Positions 17,195 through 25,268 of a stretch of DNA of 64,000 bases are shown piece after piece; position 1 is the stretch's first letter, and each line of letters opens with the position of its first letter. Source of the stretch: Croceicoccus sp. YJ47 (GTDB lineage Bacteria; Pseudomonadota; Alphaproteobacteria; Sphingomonadales; Sphingomonadaceae); the NCBI RefSeq assembly GCF_016745095.1, contig NZ_CP067087.1, positions 934,501-998,500 on the forward strand, written 5' to 3'. A program made the position numbers and the translations under genes. The notes under the pieces are model-generated. The model searched no databases, was not told the DNA's origin, and saw only the letters and a program-made list of their open reading frames with translations.

Positions 17195-18337
17195 CTAGCT
17201 GCGCTTGAACGGGGCCATGCCTTGCAAGGCGGATTTGCTCGCGTCGATGCCCTCGCTTTCCTCACGCAGGAAATCCGCGACGGCGCGGCGAAAATCGGGG
17301 TGGGGTATGAAATGCGCCGACGTGGTGCGCACCGGTTCGTACCCCCGCGCCAGCTTGTGCGAGCCTTGCGCGCCGGCCTCGACCCGCGAAAGCCCGCGTG
17401 CGATGGCGGCATCGATCGCCCGGTAATAGCAAAGCTCGAAATGCAGGAAGGGCTTGTCGACGAGCGCGCCCCAGTAGCGCCCGTACAACGCGTCCGGCCC
17501 GATGAAATTGAGCGCGCCTGCCACCGGCGTTCCATCCTCGAATGCCAGCATCAGGAGCACATCCTCCCCCATGCGTGCGCCGATCAGATCGAACGCCTCC
17601 CGCGTGAGGTAGGGCGTGCCCCATTTCCGCGCGCCCGTATCCTGATAGAATTGCCAGAACGCGTCCCAGTGTTCCGGGCGGATGTCATCGCCGACGAGGT
17701 CGCGAATTTCGAGTCCTTCGACCGCGCGCGCGCGTTCCTTGCGGATGGCCTTGCGCTTTCGCGAGGCGAGCGAATCGAGAAACGCCTCGAAATCGGTGTA
17801 GCCGCGATTGGTCCAGTGAAACTGAATATCGTGACGCAGCAGCCAGCCGGCCCGTTCGAACAATGCCTGCTGTTCCGGCGCGACGAAGGTGGCATGCGCG
17901 GAGGACAGCCCTTCGCTTTCACAAAACCGTTCAACCGCGGCGAGCAGCGTGAGGGCGACGTCCTCGTCCGCGGCAAGGACGCGCGGCCCGGTGGCGGGCG
18001 TGAACGGGACGGCGATCTGCAATTTGGGATAGTAGGATCCGCCGGCCCGTTCCCACGCATCGGCCCAGCCGTGATCGAACACATATTCGCCTTGGCTATG
18101 CGCCTTCAGATAGGCGGGCACCACGCCCAGCATCGGCGCATCGGCCGATTCCCCTGCGTGAAGCGTCATCGGCAAGGGGGTCCAGCCGCTGTGCCCGCCG
18201 ACGCTGCCCGATTGTTCGAGCAGGGCCAGGAAACGATGGCTGGTGAACGGATTGCCATCGTGGTTCAGCGCATCCCACGCCGCCGCATCGAGCGCACCGA
18301 CCGAACCGTTCAAGCGTATGGTCGCGCTCTCGCTCAC
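17195..18337 (-). CDS. FemAB-like/GNAT-fold N-acyltransferase (COG3146)
   Basis: 380 residues with the COG3146 pattern: NPFTSHRFLALLEQSGSVG at the N-terminus, EYVFDHGWADAW, YYPKLQIAVPFTPATGPR, and the C-terminal GNAT half with DKPFLHFELCYYRAIDAAI and GAQGSHKLARGYEP. The family is annotated as peptidoglycan-related by analogy with FemAB; no substrate is proven. It is the last gene of a five-gene leftward operon and overlaps the GDPD gene by 4 nt. Confidence 0.82.
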   Translation of the reverse strand: MSESATIRLNGSVGALDAAAWDALNHDGNPFTSHRFLALLEQSGSVGGHSGWTPLPMTLHAGESADAPMLGVVPAYLKAHSQGEYVFDHGWADAWERAGGSYYPKLQIAVPFTPATGPRVLAADEDVALTLLAAVERFCESEGLSSAHATFVAPEQQALFERAGWLLRHDIQFHWTNRGYTDFEAFLDSLASRKRKAIRKERARAVEGLEIRDLVGDDIRPEHWDAFWQFYQDTGARKWGTPYLTREAFDLIGARMGEDVLLMLAFEDGTPVAGALNFIGPDALYGRYWGALVDKPFLHFELCYYRAIDAAIARGLSRVEAGAQGSHKLARGYEPVRTTSAHFIPHPDFRRAVADFLREESEGIDASKSALQGMAPFKRS

Positions 18338-19071
18338 GCGATACCCTTGCCTTCCGCGATGGGCGCATCGCAGCTGCGTTGCGCAAGCTTTCGCTGCTTG
18401 CTGGTGCGCACGGTCCAGGTCAGCGCGATCATGCCGCGCGCCCTTTGCCGGGCGATGAAGGGATCGGGAAGGTCGCGAATGTCACAGGCAAGGAAGTCGG
18501 GTCGCGACCGCGTAATTGCAAGCGATCGCGCGGTTCGAAAGGCGAATACGCCGCCGGATTCGCGATATTCGCGCCGCCCCGTCACGAGCCCGCGCGGACG
18601 GTTCGGCACGACATCCGCGAACCAGCGGACGATGTCCCGGTCAAAGCTCATGATCGCCGCTTTTCCGCGATAATGGCGCAGCGCCCGCGCCACCGAGCGG
18701 CACAAGCCCTGCGACGGCATGGTCCTGTGAGACTTGATCTCGATCAGCACCGGAACCCGCCCCGCGACCCGGCGCAGCAAGGTTTCCAGCCGCCACAGCG
18801 TGCCGCCGCCACGCAGGCCGATCGGCTCCAGCCCCGCGGCGTCGAAATCGCGCAAGGCACCGCTTCGTTCGGTCAGCCGCTCCAGCGTCCAGTCGTGGAA
18901 CACCATCGCATGGCCGTCGCGGCTCGCCTGCACATCGCACTCGATCCCGTAGCCGCGTGCGACGGCCGCCTCGATCGCGGCGCGGGAATTTTCCGGGCAG
19001 CCATCGCCGTGCAGACCGCGATGGGCATAGCGCCACTCGCCGAGCCAGCGAAAATCCGCCCGCGTCGCCAC
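18334..19071 (-). CDS. Glycerophosphodiester phosphodiesterase
   Basis: 245 residues with a GDPD TIM barrel. The catalytic motif HRGLHGDGCPENS is at residues 17-29, and the metal-binding motif IECDVQASRDGHAMVFHD follows; LIEIKSHR provides the next acidic strand. It hydrolyses glycerophosphodiesters to glycerol-3-phosphate and an alcohol. No signal peptide is seen, so it acts in the cytoplasm. It sits 4 bp after ridA and overlaps the FemAB-like gene by 4 nt. Confidence 0.9.
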   Translation of the reverse strand: MATRADFRWLGEWRYAHRGLHGDGCPENSRAAIEAAVARGYGIECDVQASRDGHAMVFHDWTLERLTERSGALRDFDAAGLEPIGLRGGGTLWRLETLLRRVAGRVPVLIEIKSHRTMPSQGLCRSVARALRHYRGKAAIMSFDRDIVRWFADVVPNRPRGLVTGRREYRESGGVFAFRTARSLAITRSRPDFLACDIRDLPDPFIARQRARGMIALTWTVRTSKQRKLAQRSCDAPIAEGKGIA

Positions 19072-19075
19072 GGGT

Positions 19076-19546
19076 TCAGCCGGCGCGGATCTGCAGGATA
19101 GCGTCGATCTCCACCCCGGCGCCGAGCGGCAGGACCGGGACGCCCACCGCGCTGCGCGCGTGGCGCCCCGCCTCGTCCAGAACGTCGAACATCAATTCGG
19201 AAGCCCCGTTGGCGACCTTCGGCTGGTCCGTGAAATCGGGCGTCGAATTGACGAAAGCGCCAAGTTTGACGACGCGCTCGATCCGGTCGAGAGTGCCCAG
19301 CGCCTTCTTCGCCTGCGCCAGGATCATGATGCCGCACGCACGCGCCGCGGCCACCCCTTCGTCGAGCGAAAGCGATTCGCCGAGCCGCCCCTTCACGATT
19401 TCGCCGTTCACGAACGGAAGCTGCCCCGAAATATGCAGCATGCCATTCGCCTCGACCGCCGGAACATAGCTTGCGACGGCGGCGGCGGCTTCGGGAAGGA
19501 CGATGCCGAGCTTGGCCAGCCGTGCCTCGATTTCGGTTTCGGTCAT
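19076..19546 (-). CDS. RidA-family protein
   Basis: 156 residues from the ATG at 19546, which overlaps the HAD gene stop by 4 nt. The longer-type RidA pattern is seen: LHISGQLPFVNGE, VAAARACGIMILAQAKKALGTLDRIERVVKLGAFVNSTPDF (read in two parts) and the C-terminal VPVLPLGAGVEIDAIL. RidA proteins hydrolyse reactive enamine/imine intermediates. The arginine that binds the carboxylate in archetypal RidA is not evident near the C-terminus (valine-rich instead), so this is probably an Rid subfamily with other substrates. Confidence 0.85.
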   Translation of the reverse strand: MTETEIEARLAKLGIVLPEAAAAVASYVPAVEANGMLHISGQLPFVNGEIVKGRLGESLSLDEGVAAARACGIMILAQAKKALGTLDRIERVVKLGAFVNSTPDFTDQPKVANGASELMFDVLDEAGRHARSAVGVPVLPLGAGVEIDAILQIRAG

Positions 19547-20172
19547 GCGTTTTCCTTTTCCATACGGTCGAGTAGCCAGGGCAGCGCCGCGTCCCAATCA
19601 TCGATCCGCGCATGGGCGTCGCCCGCCTCGAACGCGCAATCGACATGGGCGGCGACACCCGGTTCTCCCACGAAATGCAGGCGCGTCACATGCGGCGCAA
19701 GTGTGGCGACCGAATTGTGGTGGACCGACAGATCGTCGATAAAGAATGCGCGCCTGTGCTCGCCGCGCTCGGCCAGGATCTTCGCGAGGGCCGGCCCCTT
19801 CGGCCCCTGATTGGTGTAGACCGGCACGTCGAGGCCGAGAGCGCGCAATTGTTTCGTCCGGGCGTCGGCGCGAAAATCGTTGAGATTGGTCAGCACGACG
19901 ACCTCCGCCTGCTCGGCCAGGGCATGCATGGCGGCGATGGCGCCGGGCACCTCGTCCTGCCGGTGCATCTCGGTGTCGAAAAACCCGTTCAGCAAGCGCC
20001 ACATCTCTTCCTGCTCGAGCGCAGCGTCGCTGCCCCGCCGCCGCATTCCGTCGAGGAACCCGCGCGACAGGTCGAACTCGACATCGTGCGCCTCGTCCAG
20101 CCAGTCGCGAAAATGCACGACCATGCGCAGCAGCACCTCGTCACAATCGGTGATGACCAGCGGCTTGCTCAT
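19543..20172 (-). CDS. HAD-superfamily hydrolase
   Basis: 209 residues from the ATG at 20172. HAD motifs: ITDCDEVLL (nucleophile Asp and the +2 Asp), VVLTNLND (motif II), and AFFIDDLSVH (motif IV); GPKGPALAKIL carries the lysine of motif III. These support a phosphatase of unknown substrate. It is translationally coupled to DUF3572 upstream and ridA downstream by ATGA overlaps. Confidence 0.82.
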   Translation of the reverse strand: MSKPLVITDCDEVLLRMVVHFRDWLDEAHDVEFDLSRGFLDGMRRRGSDAALEQEEMWRLLNGFFDTEMHRQDEVPGAIAAMHALAEQAEVVVLTNLNDFRADARTKQLRALGLDVPVYTNQGPKGPALAKILAERGEHRRAFFIDDLSVHHNSVATLAPHVTRLHFVGEPGVAAHVDCAFEAGDAHARIDDWDAALPWLLDRMEKENA

Positions 20173-20459
20173 TCGTAATTCCTTCCACCCAGGGCGTGGC
20201 GTGCCGCGATGATGCGCCCCGGTTCGCATTGCAACGCATCCGCGGCGGCCAGAAGATCGCTTTCGTGATTGGCGAGAAAATCGAGAACGGCGAGTTGCAC
20301 GCCGCGTTCCCGCAATCCTTCGCGCAGGAAATCCGGCGTCAGACCGGTGAGCGAAAGCAGGCGGTCGGCTCGCGCATCGTCGCCAAGAACCCATGAAAGC
20401 GCCAGCAAAGCCGTCGTTTCGGCATCTTCACGGTCTAAAGTCGGATCAATCATTGCCAA
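20169..20459 (-). CDS. DUF3572 protein
   Basis: 96 residues, entirely helical in appearance (ALLALSWVLGDDARADRLL; LDFLANHESDLLAAADAL), matching the DUF3572 family of alphaproteobacteria. Function unknown. It is the first gene of the leftward operon with HAD, RidA, GDPD and FemAB-like genes, divergent from divK across 72 bp. The start could be at 20459 or at the ATG two codons later. Confidence 0.8.
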   Translation of the reverse strand: MAMIDPTLDREDAETTALLALSWVLGDDARADRLLSLTGLTPDFLREGLRERGVQLAVLDFLANHESDLLAAADALQCEPGRIIAARHALGGRNYE

Positions 20460-20531
20460 AGGTTCATCTGTGGTTCATTTTCGGAGCGAACGATCTTCGC
20501 GATCGGCACATACCACCGATAGGGGACCGAT

Positions 20532-20912
20532 GTGACGAATAGGGTGTTCGTTGTCGAGGACAACGATCTTAATCGCAAGCTTTTCTGCGATCTTCTGGTC
20601 GCGCATGGCTATGTCGTCGAAGCCAATGCGGACGGCACCGATTTTGTCGAACGGGCCGCCGCCTTCGCACCCGATCTGGTGATCATGGACATACAGCTTC
20701 CCGAACTCTCGGGCATATCGCTGATCGAGGCGATGCGCAGCGACGCCAGGCTCAAGGCCGTGCCGGTCCTCGCGGTGACCGCCTATGCCGGAAAGGGGGA
20801 CGAGGAGCGGATCCGTATCGCGGGCGCAGAAGGCTATCTGGCAAAGCCCGTTTCGATCGCGGCGTTCATGGCGGCCGTCACGCGGCTTTTGCAGGGGTGC
20901 GTCGCGGCCTGA
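20532..20912 (+). CDS. divK: Single-domain response regulator, DivK-like
   Basis: 126 residues starting with GTG at 20532, preceded by AGGGG. The receiver domain is complete: acidic pair ED at residues 9-10, phospho-acceptor Asp53 (MDIQLPELSG), the switch Thr in VLAVTAYA, and Lys in YLAKPVS. It aligns closely with Caulobacter DivK, including the GDEERIR segment, where DivK controls CtrA through DivL and CckA. The gene stands alone ahead of the sphingolipid genes. A pleD gene, often next to divK, is not present here. Confidence 0.9.
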   Translation: MTNRVFVVEDNDLNRKLFCDLLVAHGYVVEANADGTDFVERAAAFAPDLVIMDIQLPELSGISLIEAMRSDARLKAVPVLAVTAYAGKGDEERIRIAGAEGYLAKPVSIAAFMAAVTRLLQGCVAA

Positions 20913-21050
20913 ACCTGCGGGTTGCCCGCGGCCCGCAACCCATCGCGGGGCCTGTCTGCGCGTGCTCCGGATCGCCGCGAAGCTTGACAGCGGCGCCGCT
21001 CCCGGCTTTGCCCATCGGCCAGACGCAGTTTGCCGGAGATTGTCCACGCC

Positions 21051-21293
21051 ATGGACCGCGAAGATACCAAGGCCCGCATCGATACGCTCATCGAGCCGTT
21101 CAACAAGAAGAACGTCGAGATCACCGAAAGCACCAGCTTTGCCAACGATCTGGAGTGGGACAGCCTGACCGTCATGGATTTCGTCGCCGCGGTGGAGGAT
21201 GAATTCGACATCATCATCAGCATGAACCAGCAGGCCGAGATCGAGAATTACGGCCAGCTGGTCGATGCCGTGGCCAAGCTGCGCGAAGGGTAA
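21051..21293 (+). CDS. Acyl carrier protein of the sphingolipid pathway
   Basis: 80 residues from the ATG at 21051. The phosphopantetheine site is Ser38 in LEWDSLTVMDF. It is 4 bp ahead of the serine palmitoyltransferase gene, and in Caulobacter and sphingomonads such a dedicated ACP delivers the acyl chain to that enzyme, so acyl-ACP rather than acyl-CoA is the likely donor (inference from relatives). It is unlike the housekeeping fatty-acid ACP in its acidic helix II (AAVEDEFDIIISMNQ). Confidence 0.9.
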   Translation: MDREDTKARIDTLIEPFNKKNVEITESTSFANDLEWDSLTVMDFVAAVEDEFDIIISMNQQAEIENYGQLVDAVAKLREG

Positions 21294-21297
21294 TCCC

Positions 21298-22557
21298 ATG
21301 ACCGAAGCGAGCGCACAGCCGCACAAGCCCGAGCCCATCGCGGAGCCGGACGGCGCGGTCGCCGATCTGTTCAGCAAGTTCGATCCGTTGATAAAACAGC
21401 GCCGCGAATTGCTCGACACCGGGGTCACCGATCCGTTCAGCCTGGTGATGGAGCGCGTGCTTTCGCCGGTGACGGCGGTCTGCAACGGGCGGGAGACGAT
21501 CCTGCTCGGCACCTATAATTACATGGGCATGACCTTCGATCCCGACGTGATCGAGGCGGGCAAGACCGCGCTCGACGATTTCGGGTCGGGCACCACCGGC
21601 AGCCGCGTTTTGAACGGCACCTATAGCGGGCATCGCGAATGCGAGGATGCGCTGCGCGAATTCTACGCCATGGATCATGCCATGGTCTTCTCCACCGGGT
21701 ATCAGGCCAATCTCGGCATCATTTCGACCATTGCGGGCAAAGGCGATTACATCGTGCTCGACATCGATTCGCATGCGTCGATCTGGGACGGATGCGCGAT
21801 GGGTCAGGCCGAGGTCGTGCCGTTCAAGCACAATGACATCGACGCCATGGAAAAGCGGCTGAAGCGCATTCCCGAAGGCGCGGGCAAGCTCGTCATTCTC
21901 GAAGGCGTGTATTCCATGCTGGGCGATGTCGCGCCGTTGCAGGAGATGGTTGCCGTCGCCAAGAAACACGGCGCGATGGTGCTCGTCGACGAAGCGCATT
22001 CGATGGGGTTCATCGGTCCGAACGGGCGCGGCGTCGCCGAAGCGGCGGGCGTCATGGACGACGTCGATTTCATCATCGGCACGTTTTCGAAAAGCGTCGG
22101 CACCGTCGGTGGTTTCTGCGTGTCCAATCATTCCAAGTTCGAGATCATGCGGCTCGTGTGCCGGCCCTATGTCTTCACCGCGAGCCTGCCCCCGTCGGTG
22201 GTTGCGACGGCCACGACCTCGATCCGCAAGCTCATGCATGCGGGCGAGAAGCGCGAGCATCTGTGGACCAATTCGCGGCGCCTGCATCTCGGCCTGCAAA
22301 AGCTGGGCTTCACGCTCGGCACCGATGCGCCGCAGAGTGCGATCATCGCGGTGATCATGCCCGATCTGGAGCAGGGCGCGGCCATGTGGGAAGCGCTTTT
22401 GCGCGAGGGGCTCTACGTCAATCTCGCCCGGCCGCTAGCGACACCTGCGAACATGACATTGCTGCGCTGCTCGCTTTGTGCGGAACATTCCGAAGAACAG
22501 GTTGGGCAGATCCTCACCATGTTCGAAGCGGCGGGCAAGGCGGTCGGGATCATCTGA
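21298..22557 (+). CDS. spt: Serine palmitoyltransferase
   Basis: 419 residues of the alpha-oxoamine synthase family, almost exactly the length of the Sphingomonas paucimobilis enzyme. It condenses L-serine with a fatty-acyl thioester to 3-ketosphinganine, the first step of sphingolipid synthesis. Lys265 (GTFSKSVG) is the pyridoxal-phosphate lysine at the same number as in that enzyme; LVDEAHSMGF holds the aspartate and histidine that contact the cofactor. The protein is soluble, with no membrane segment, as expected for bacterial SPT. It forms an operon with the ACP. Confidence 0.95.
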   Translation: MTEASAQPHKPEPIAEPDGAVADLFSKFDPLIKQRRELLDTGVTDPFSLVMERVLSPVTAVCNGRETILLGTYNYMGMTFDPDVIEAGKTALDDFGSGTTGSRVLNGTYSGHRECEDALREFYAMDHAMVFSTGYQANLGIISTIAGKGDYIVLDIDSHASIWDGCAMGQAEVVPFKHNDIDAMEKRLKRIPEGAGKLVILEGVYSMLGDVAPLQEMVAVAKKHGAMVLVDEAHSMGFIGPNGRGVAEAAGVMDDVDFIIGTFSKSVGTVGGFCVSNHSKFEIMRLVCRPYVFTASLPPSVVATATTSIRKLMHAGEKREHLWTNSRRLHLGLQKLGFTLGTDAPQSAIIAVIMPDLEQGAAMWEALLREGLYVNLARPLATPANMTLLRCSLCAEHSEEQVGQILTMFEAAGKAVGII

Positions 22558-22575
22558 TCCCGGCCTGCCCGGCGT

Positions 22576-23229
22576 TCATGGTGCGTCGCTGCGCTGCACG
22601 CTGGTCGCCGCTTCGCAGGCGCTGGCCGGACCTTCCCCGTCCCCGCCGATGAAGGACAGCGCGACGAAGCCGCCGACCAGAAGCACGATGAATACGGTGG
22701 TGAGAAGCCCCAGATATTTGTCGATGAACCGCTTGATCGGCGCGCCGAAGACCCGGAACAGAATACCCACCGTCATGAAGATCAGCGCCCTGCCGGCGAT
22801 GCTGGCGAGCACGAAGGGGATGAGCGCCATCTCGATGAAGCCGGCGGTGATCGTCAGCAGCTTGAAGGGCACCGGCGTCGATCCGGCGACCAGAATGATC
22901 TCCCAGTCCTTTTCCCGGAGATAGCACGCCGCGATCGGGAACTTGTCGGCGAGACCCAGCGCGCCGAGCAGCGCCTGCCCGATCAACTCATATAGAAAAT
23001 ACCCGATCGCATATCCGAACAGTGCCCCGACGACCGAGGCGGCCGTGGTGATCGCGGCATAGCGGATCGCCCGCTCCGGCCGGGCGAGGCACATCAGGCC
23101 GAGCAAGGGATGCGGCGGTATCGGAAAAAAGCTCGATTCCATGAAGGAGATCAGGGCGAGCCAGCGTTCGGCATGCCGATGCCGGGCCTTTTCAACCGTC
23201 CATTCGTAAAGATCGCGAAGCAGGCGCAT
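22576..23229 (-). CDS. YqaA-family membrane protein (DedA/VTT-like)
   Basis: 217 residues with about four or five hydrophobic segments: after the ESSFFPIPPHPLLG re-entrant motif come ASVVGALFGYAIGYFLYEL, a segment near LITAGFIEMALIPFVLASIAG and a C-terminal TTVFIVLLVGGFVALSFI. The PIPPHP and STPVPFKLLTITAG motifs are typical of the YqaA/VTT fold. DedA relatives move lipids or maintain membrane potential. It is convergent with spt (18 bp), and a lipid role would fit, but this is inference. Confidence 0.85.
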   Translation of the reverse strand: MRLLRDLYEWTVEKARHRHAERWLALISFMESSFFPIPPHPLLGLMCLARPERAIRYAAITTAASVVGALFGYAIGYFLYELIGQALLGALGLADKFPIAACYLREKDWEIILVAGSTPVPFKLLTITAGFIEMALIPFVLASIAGRALIFMTVGILFRVFGAPIKRFIDKYLGLLTTVFIVLLVGGFVALSFIGGDGEGPASACEAATSVQRSDAP

Positions 23230-23327
23230 CGTTCGTCAATTTCCCCAGTGAAGCGTCGCCTTAGGCAATATCCCGGCCAAGTGACAGGGCGAAAACCGGT
23301 TTTTATAACCTATTTGGCACTTTTATA

Positions 23328-23356
23328 TTGACATCGTCACGCTCTTTGGTTAGAGA
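23328..23356 (+). promoter_or_regulatory. Candidate promoter of the gene transfer agent cluster
   Basis: TTGACA (23328-23333) and TAGAGA (23351-23356) are separated by 17 nt, 84 bp before the first gene. The same -10 type recurs at argD and tRNA-Gln in this window. No CtrA box or obvious operator was seen in the 210-bp gap. Confidence 0.5.
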
Positions 23357-23401
23357 AGAAGAACATCGCGATAGACCGAGTCGGCGGCCTAGGGGACGGC
23401 G

Positions 23402-23431
23402 CCGATGTTCACGCGGTGTCAGCAACATCGG
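23402..23431 (+). promoter_or_regulatory. Hairpin overlapping the ribosome site of the first GTA gene
   Basis: CCGATGTT (23402-23409) pairs perfectly with AACATCGG (23424-23431). The last two bases are part of the GGAG Shine-Dalgarno at 23430-23433, so folding would hide the ribosome site of the small-terminase-like gene. A regulatory role is inferred. Confidence 0.35.
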
Positions 23432-23439
23432 AGAACGCC

Positions 23440-23934
23440 ATGCCCAAGGCAAACCAGGACAACACGTCGGTTCCGGCAAAGGACTGGCGCCCGGCTTTTC
23501 TCGAAAAGCTGTCGCAATCGTCGAATGTGGCTTTGTCTGCCCGCGCCGCGGGCGTCGATGTCAGCACCGTCTATCGCGTTCGCCGCACCGAGGCCGCCTT
23601 TGCACGGCAATGGTTCGATGCGCTGTGCGATGGATACGATGCCATGGAAATGGATCTGCTGCACCGGCTCCGGGCGGGCGAGCTCGACGGGGGCGACGCC
23701 AAGACACGCAAGAAACGCCGGTTCGACAATGCCAACGCCCTGCGCCTGCTCGCGGCACATCGCCAGTCGGTCGGCAAGGCCCGCGCCCTTCGCGATCAGA
23801 AGGACGAGGAAGCGACGCTGGCCTCGATCAATGCCAAGCTCGACCGGATGCGCGAACGCATGCGAGCCGCCGACGAATTGCTGGGAAGTGATGGCGAACA
23901 AAATGGCAACATTTCGCCGTCCGATCACGGATGA
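23440..23934 (+). CDS. Small-terminase-like DNA-binding protein (GTA g1 position)
   Basis: 164 residues from the ATG at 23440, chosen because GGAG lies 6 nt upstream. The N-terminal half has a helix-turn-helix of the insert-site type: FLEKLSQSSNVALSARAAGV then DVSTVYRVRRTEAAFARQW, as in small terminase subunits. The C-terminal part is a charged helical region (LASINAKLDRMRERMRAADELL), suited to oligomerisation. It overlaps terL by 4 nt, the usual TerS place. In gene transfer agents TerS has lost strict sequence recognition, giving random packaging; whether this holds here is inference. Confidence 0.75.
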   Translation: MPKANQDNTSVPAKDWRPAFLEKLSQSSNVALSARAAGVDVSTVYRVRRTEAAFARQWFDALCDGYDAMEMDLLHRLRAGELDGGDAKTRKKRRFDNANALRLLAAHRQSVGKARALRDQKDEEATLASINAKLDRMRERMRAADELLGSDGEQNGNISPSDHG

Positions 23935-25259
23935 GGCTCGCCGACAGGCTTAACTGGCTGCTCACGCTTCCGGCCAAGGACCGCCTTACCGTCCTCGACC
24001 TGTTTGACGATGCGGAGCGGGAGGAGCTGCGCTGGCACTGGGAACTATGGGCGAGGCCCGAACAATTGCCGCCGCCGGGAGACTGGCGAACGTGGCTCAT
24101 CTGTGCCGGGCGCGGCTTCGGAAAGACCCGCGCCGGCGCAGAGTGGGTCCGCATGGTCGTCCGCCGCAACCCGGAGGCGCGTATTGCGCTCGTGGGGGCG
24201 TCGCTGGCGGAGACGCGGGCGGTGATGGTGGAAGGGGAAAGTGGAATACTGGCCACATCCCCTCCCCATCGCCGCCCCGTTTTCGAACCCTCGCTGCGCC
24301 GGCTGACCTGGCCGACGGGGGCGCAGGCGTGGCTTTATTCCGCCGCCGAGCCCGAAGGCCTGCGCGGTCCGCAGCATAGCCATGCATGGTGCGACGAGAT
24401 CGCGAAATGGGAGATCGCCGGCGAGCGGGCGACGCGGGCGTGGGACAACCTGATGCTGGGCCTTCGCCTTGGCGAGTGCCCGCAGGTTCTGGCGACGACG
24501 ACGCCGAAGTCCGTCGAATTGCTCAAACGGTTGATGGTAAGCGAGACGACGGGCGAGACCATCGTCACGCGGGGCACGAGCTATGAGAACGCGGCCAATC
24601 TGCCGGCCCGCTTTTTGAAGGATATTCGCGCCGATTTCGGGCGCAGCGCCATCGGGCGGCAAGAGCTCGAAGGCGTGTTGCTCGAAGATGTCGAGGGCGC
24701 CTTGTGGACTCGCGACATGCTTGAAAACTGCCGCGAGACGGCGGGAGTCGCCATGGAGCGGGTGGTCGTCGGGGTCGATCCGCCGGCCAGCGCGAAAGGG
24801 GATGCGTGCGGTATTGTCGTGGCCGGATTGGGCACCGACGGCATCGCACGCGTCCTGGCCGATTGTTCCGTCGTCAAGCCCACGCCCGAACAATGGGCGC
24901 GGGCGGCGGCGGGGGCGGCGCGCATGTGGAACGCCGACCGCGTCGTCGCCGAGGCCAATCAGGGCGGCGCGATGGTGGAAAGCGTCATGCGCGCCGCCGA
25001 TGTGAATCTGCCGATCAAGCTGGTCCATGCCAGCCGAGGCAAGGTCGCGCGCGCCGAACCGGTTGCCGCGCTCTACGAAGCGGGGCGCGTCCGCCACCAG
25101 GGCGTGTTCGCCGAAGTCGAAGACGAAATGTGCGCGCTGGTGTCCGGAGGCGAATATCACGGCCCGGGCCGGTCGCCCGACCGGGCGGATGCGCTTGTCT
25201 GGGCGCTGACCGAATTGATGCTGAGTCCATCCGGACGCCCGCGAATTTGGGTGCAATAG
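23931..25259 (+). CDS. Large terminase (GTA g2)
   Basis: 442 residues. The ATPase Walker A is CAGRGFGKT at residues 58-66, preceded by the adenine-binding WRTWLI; the Walker B region is AWCDEIAKW and the coupling motif lies in VLATTTPKS. The C-terminal RNase H-like nuclease begins with VVVGVDPPAS and continues through AEANQGGAMVESV and SPDRADALVWAL. It packages DNA into the capsid. Overlaps the TerS-like gene by 4 nt. Confidence 0.95.
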   Translation: MRLADRLNWLLTLPAKDRLTVLDLFDDAEREELRWHWELWARPEQLPPPGDWRTWLICAGRGFGKTRAGAEWVRMVVRRNPEARIALVGASLAETRAVMVEGESGILATSPPHRRPVFEPSLRRLTWPTGAQAWLYSAAEPEGLRGPQHSHAWCDEIAKWEIAGERATRAWDNLMLGLRLGECPQVLATTTPKSVELLKRLMVSETTGETIVTRGTSYENAANLPARFLKDIRADFGRSAIGRQELEGVLLEDVEGALWTRDMLENCRETAGVAMERVVVGVDPPASAKGDACGIVVAGLGTDGIARVLADCSVVKPTPEQWARAAAGAARMWNADRVVAEANQGGAMVESVMRAADVNLPIKLVHASRGKVARAEPVAALYEAGRVRHQGVFAEVEDEMCALVSGGEYHGPGRSPDRADALVWALTELMLSPSGRPRIWVQ

Positions 25260-25268
25260 GAGCCTTTT

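Noticed and set aside
20918-20947. Hairpin GGGTTGC...GCAACCC after divK
   Set aside because: No T-run follows, so a terminator call is not justified; it may still be a pause or a chance stem.
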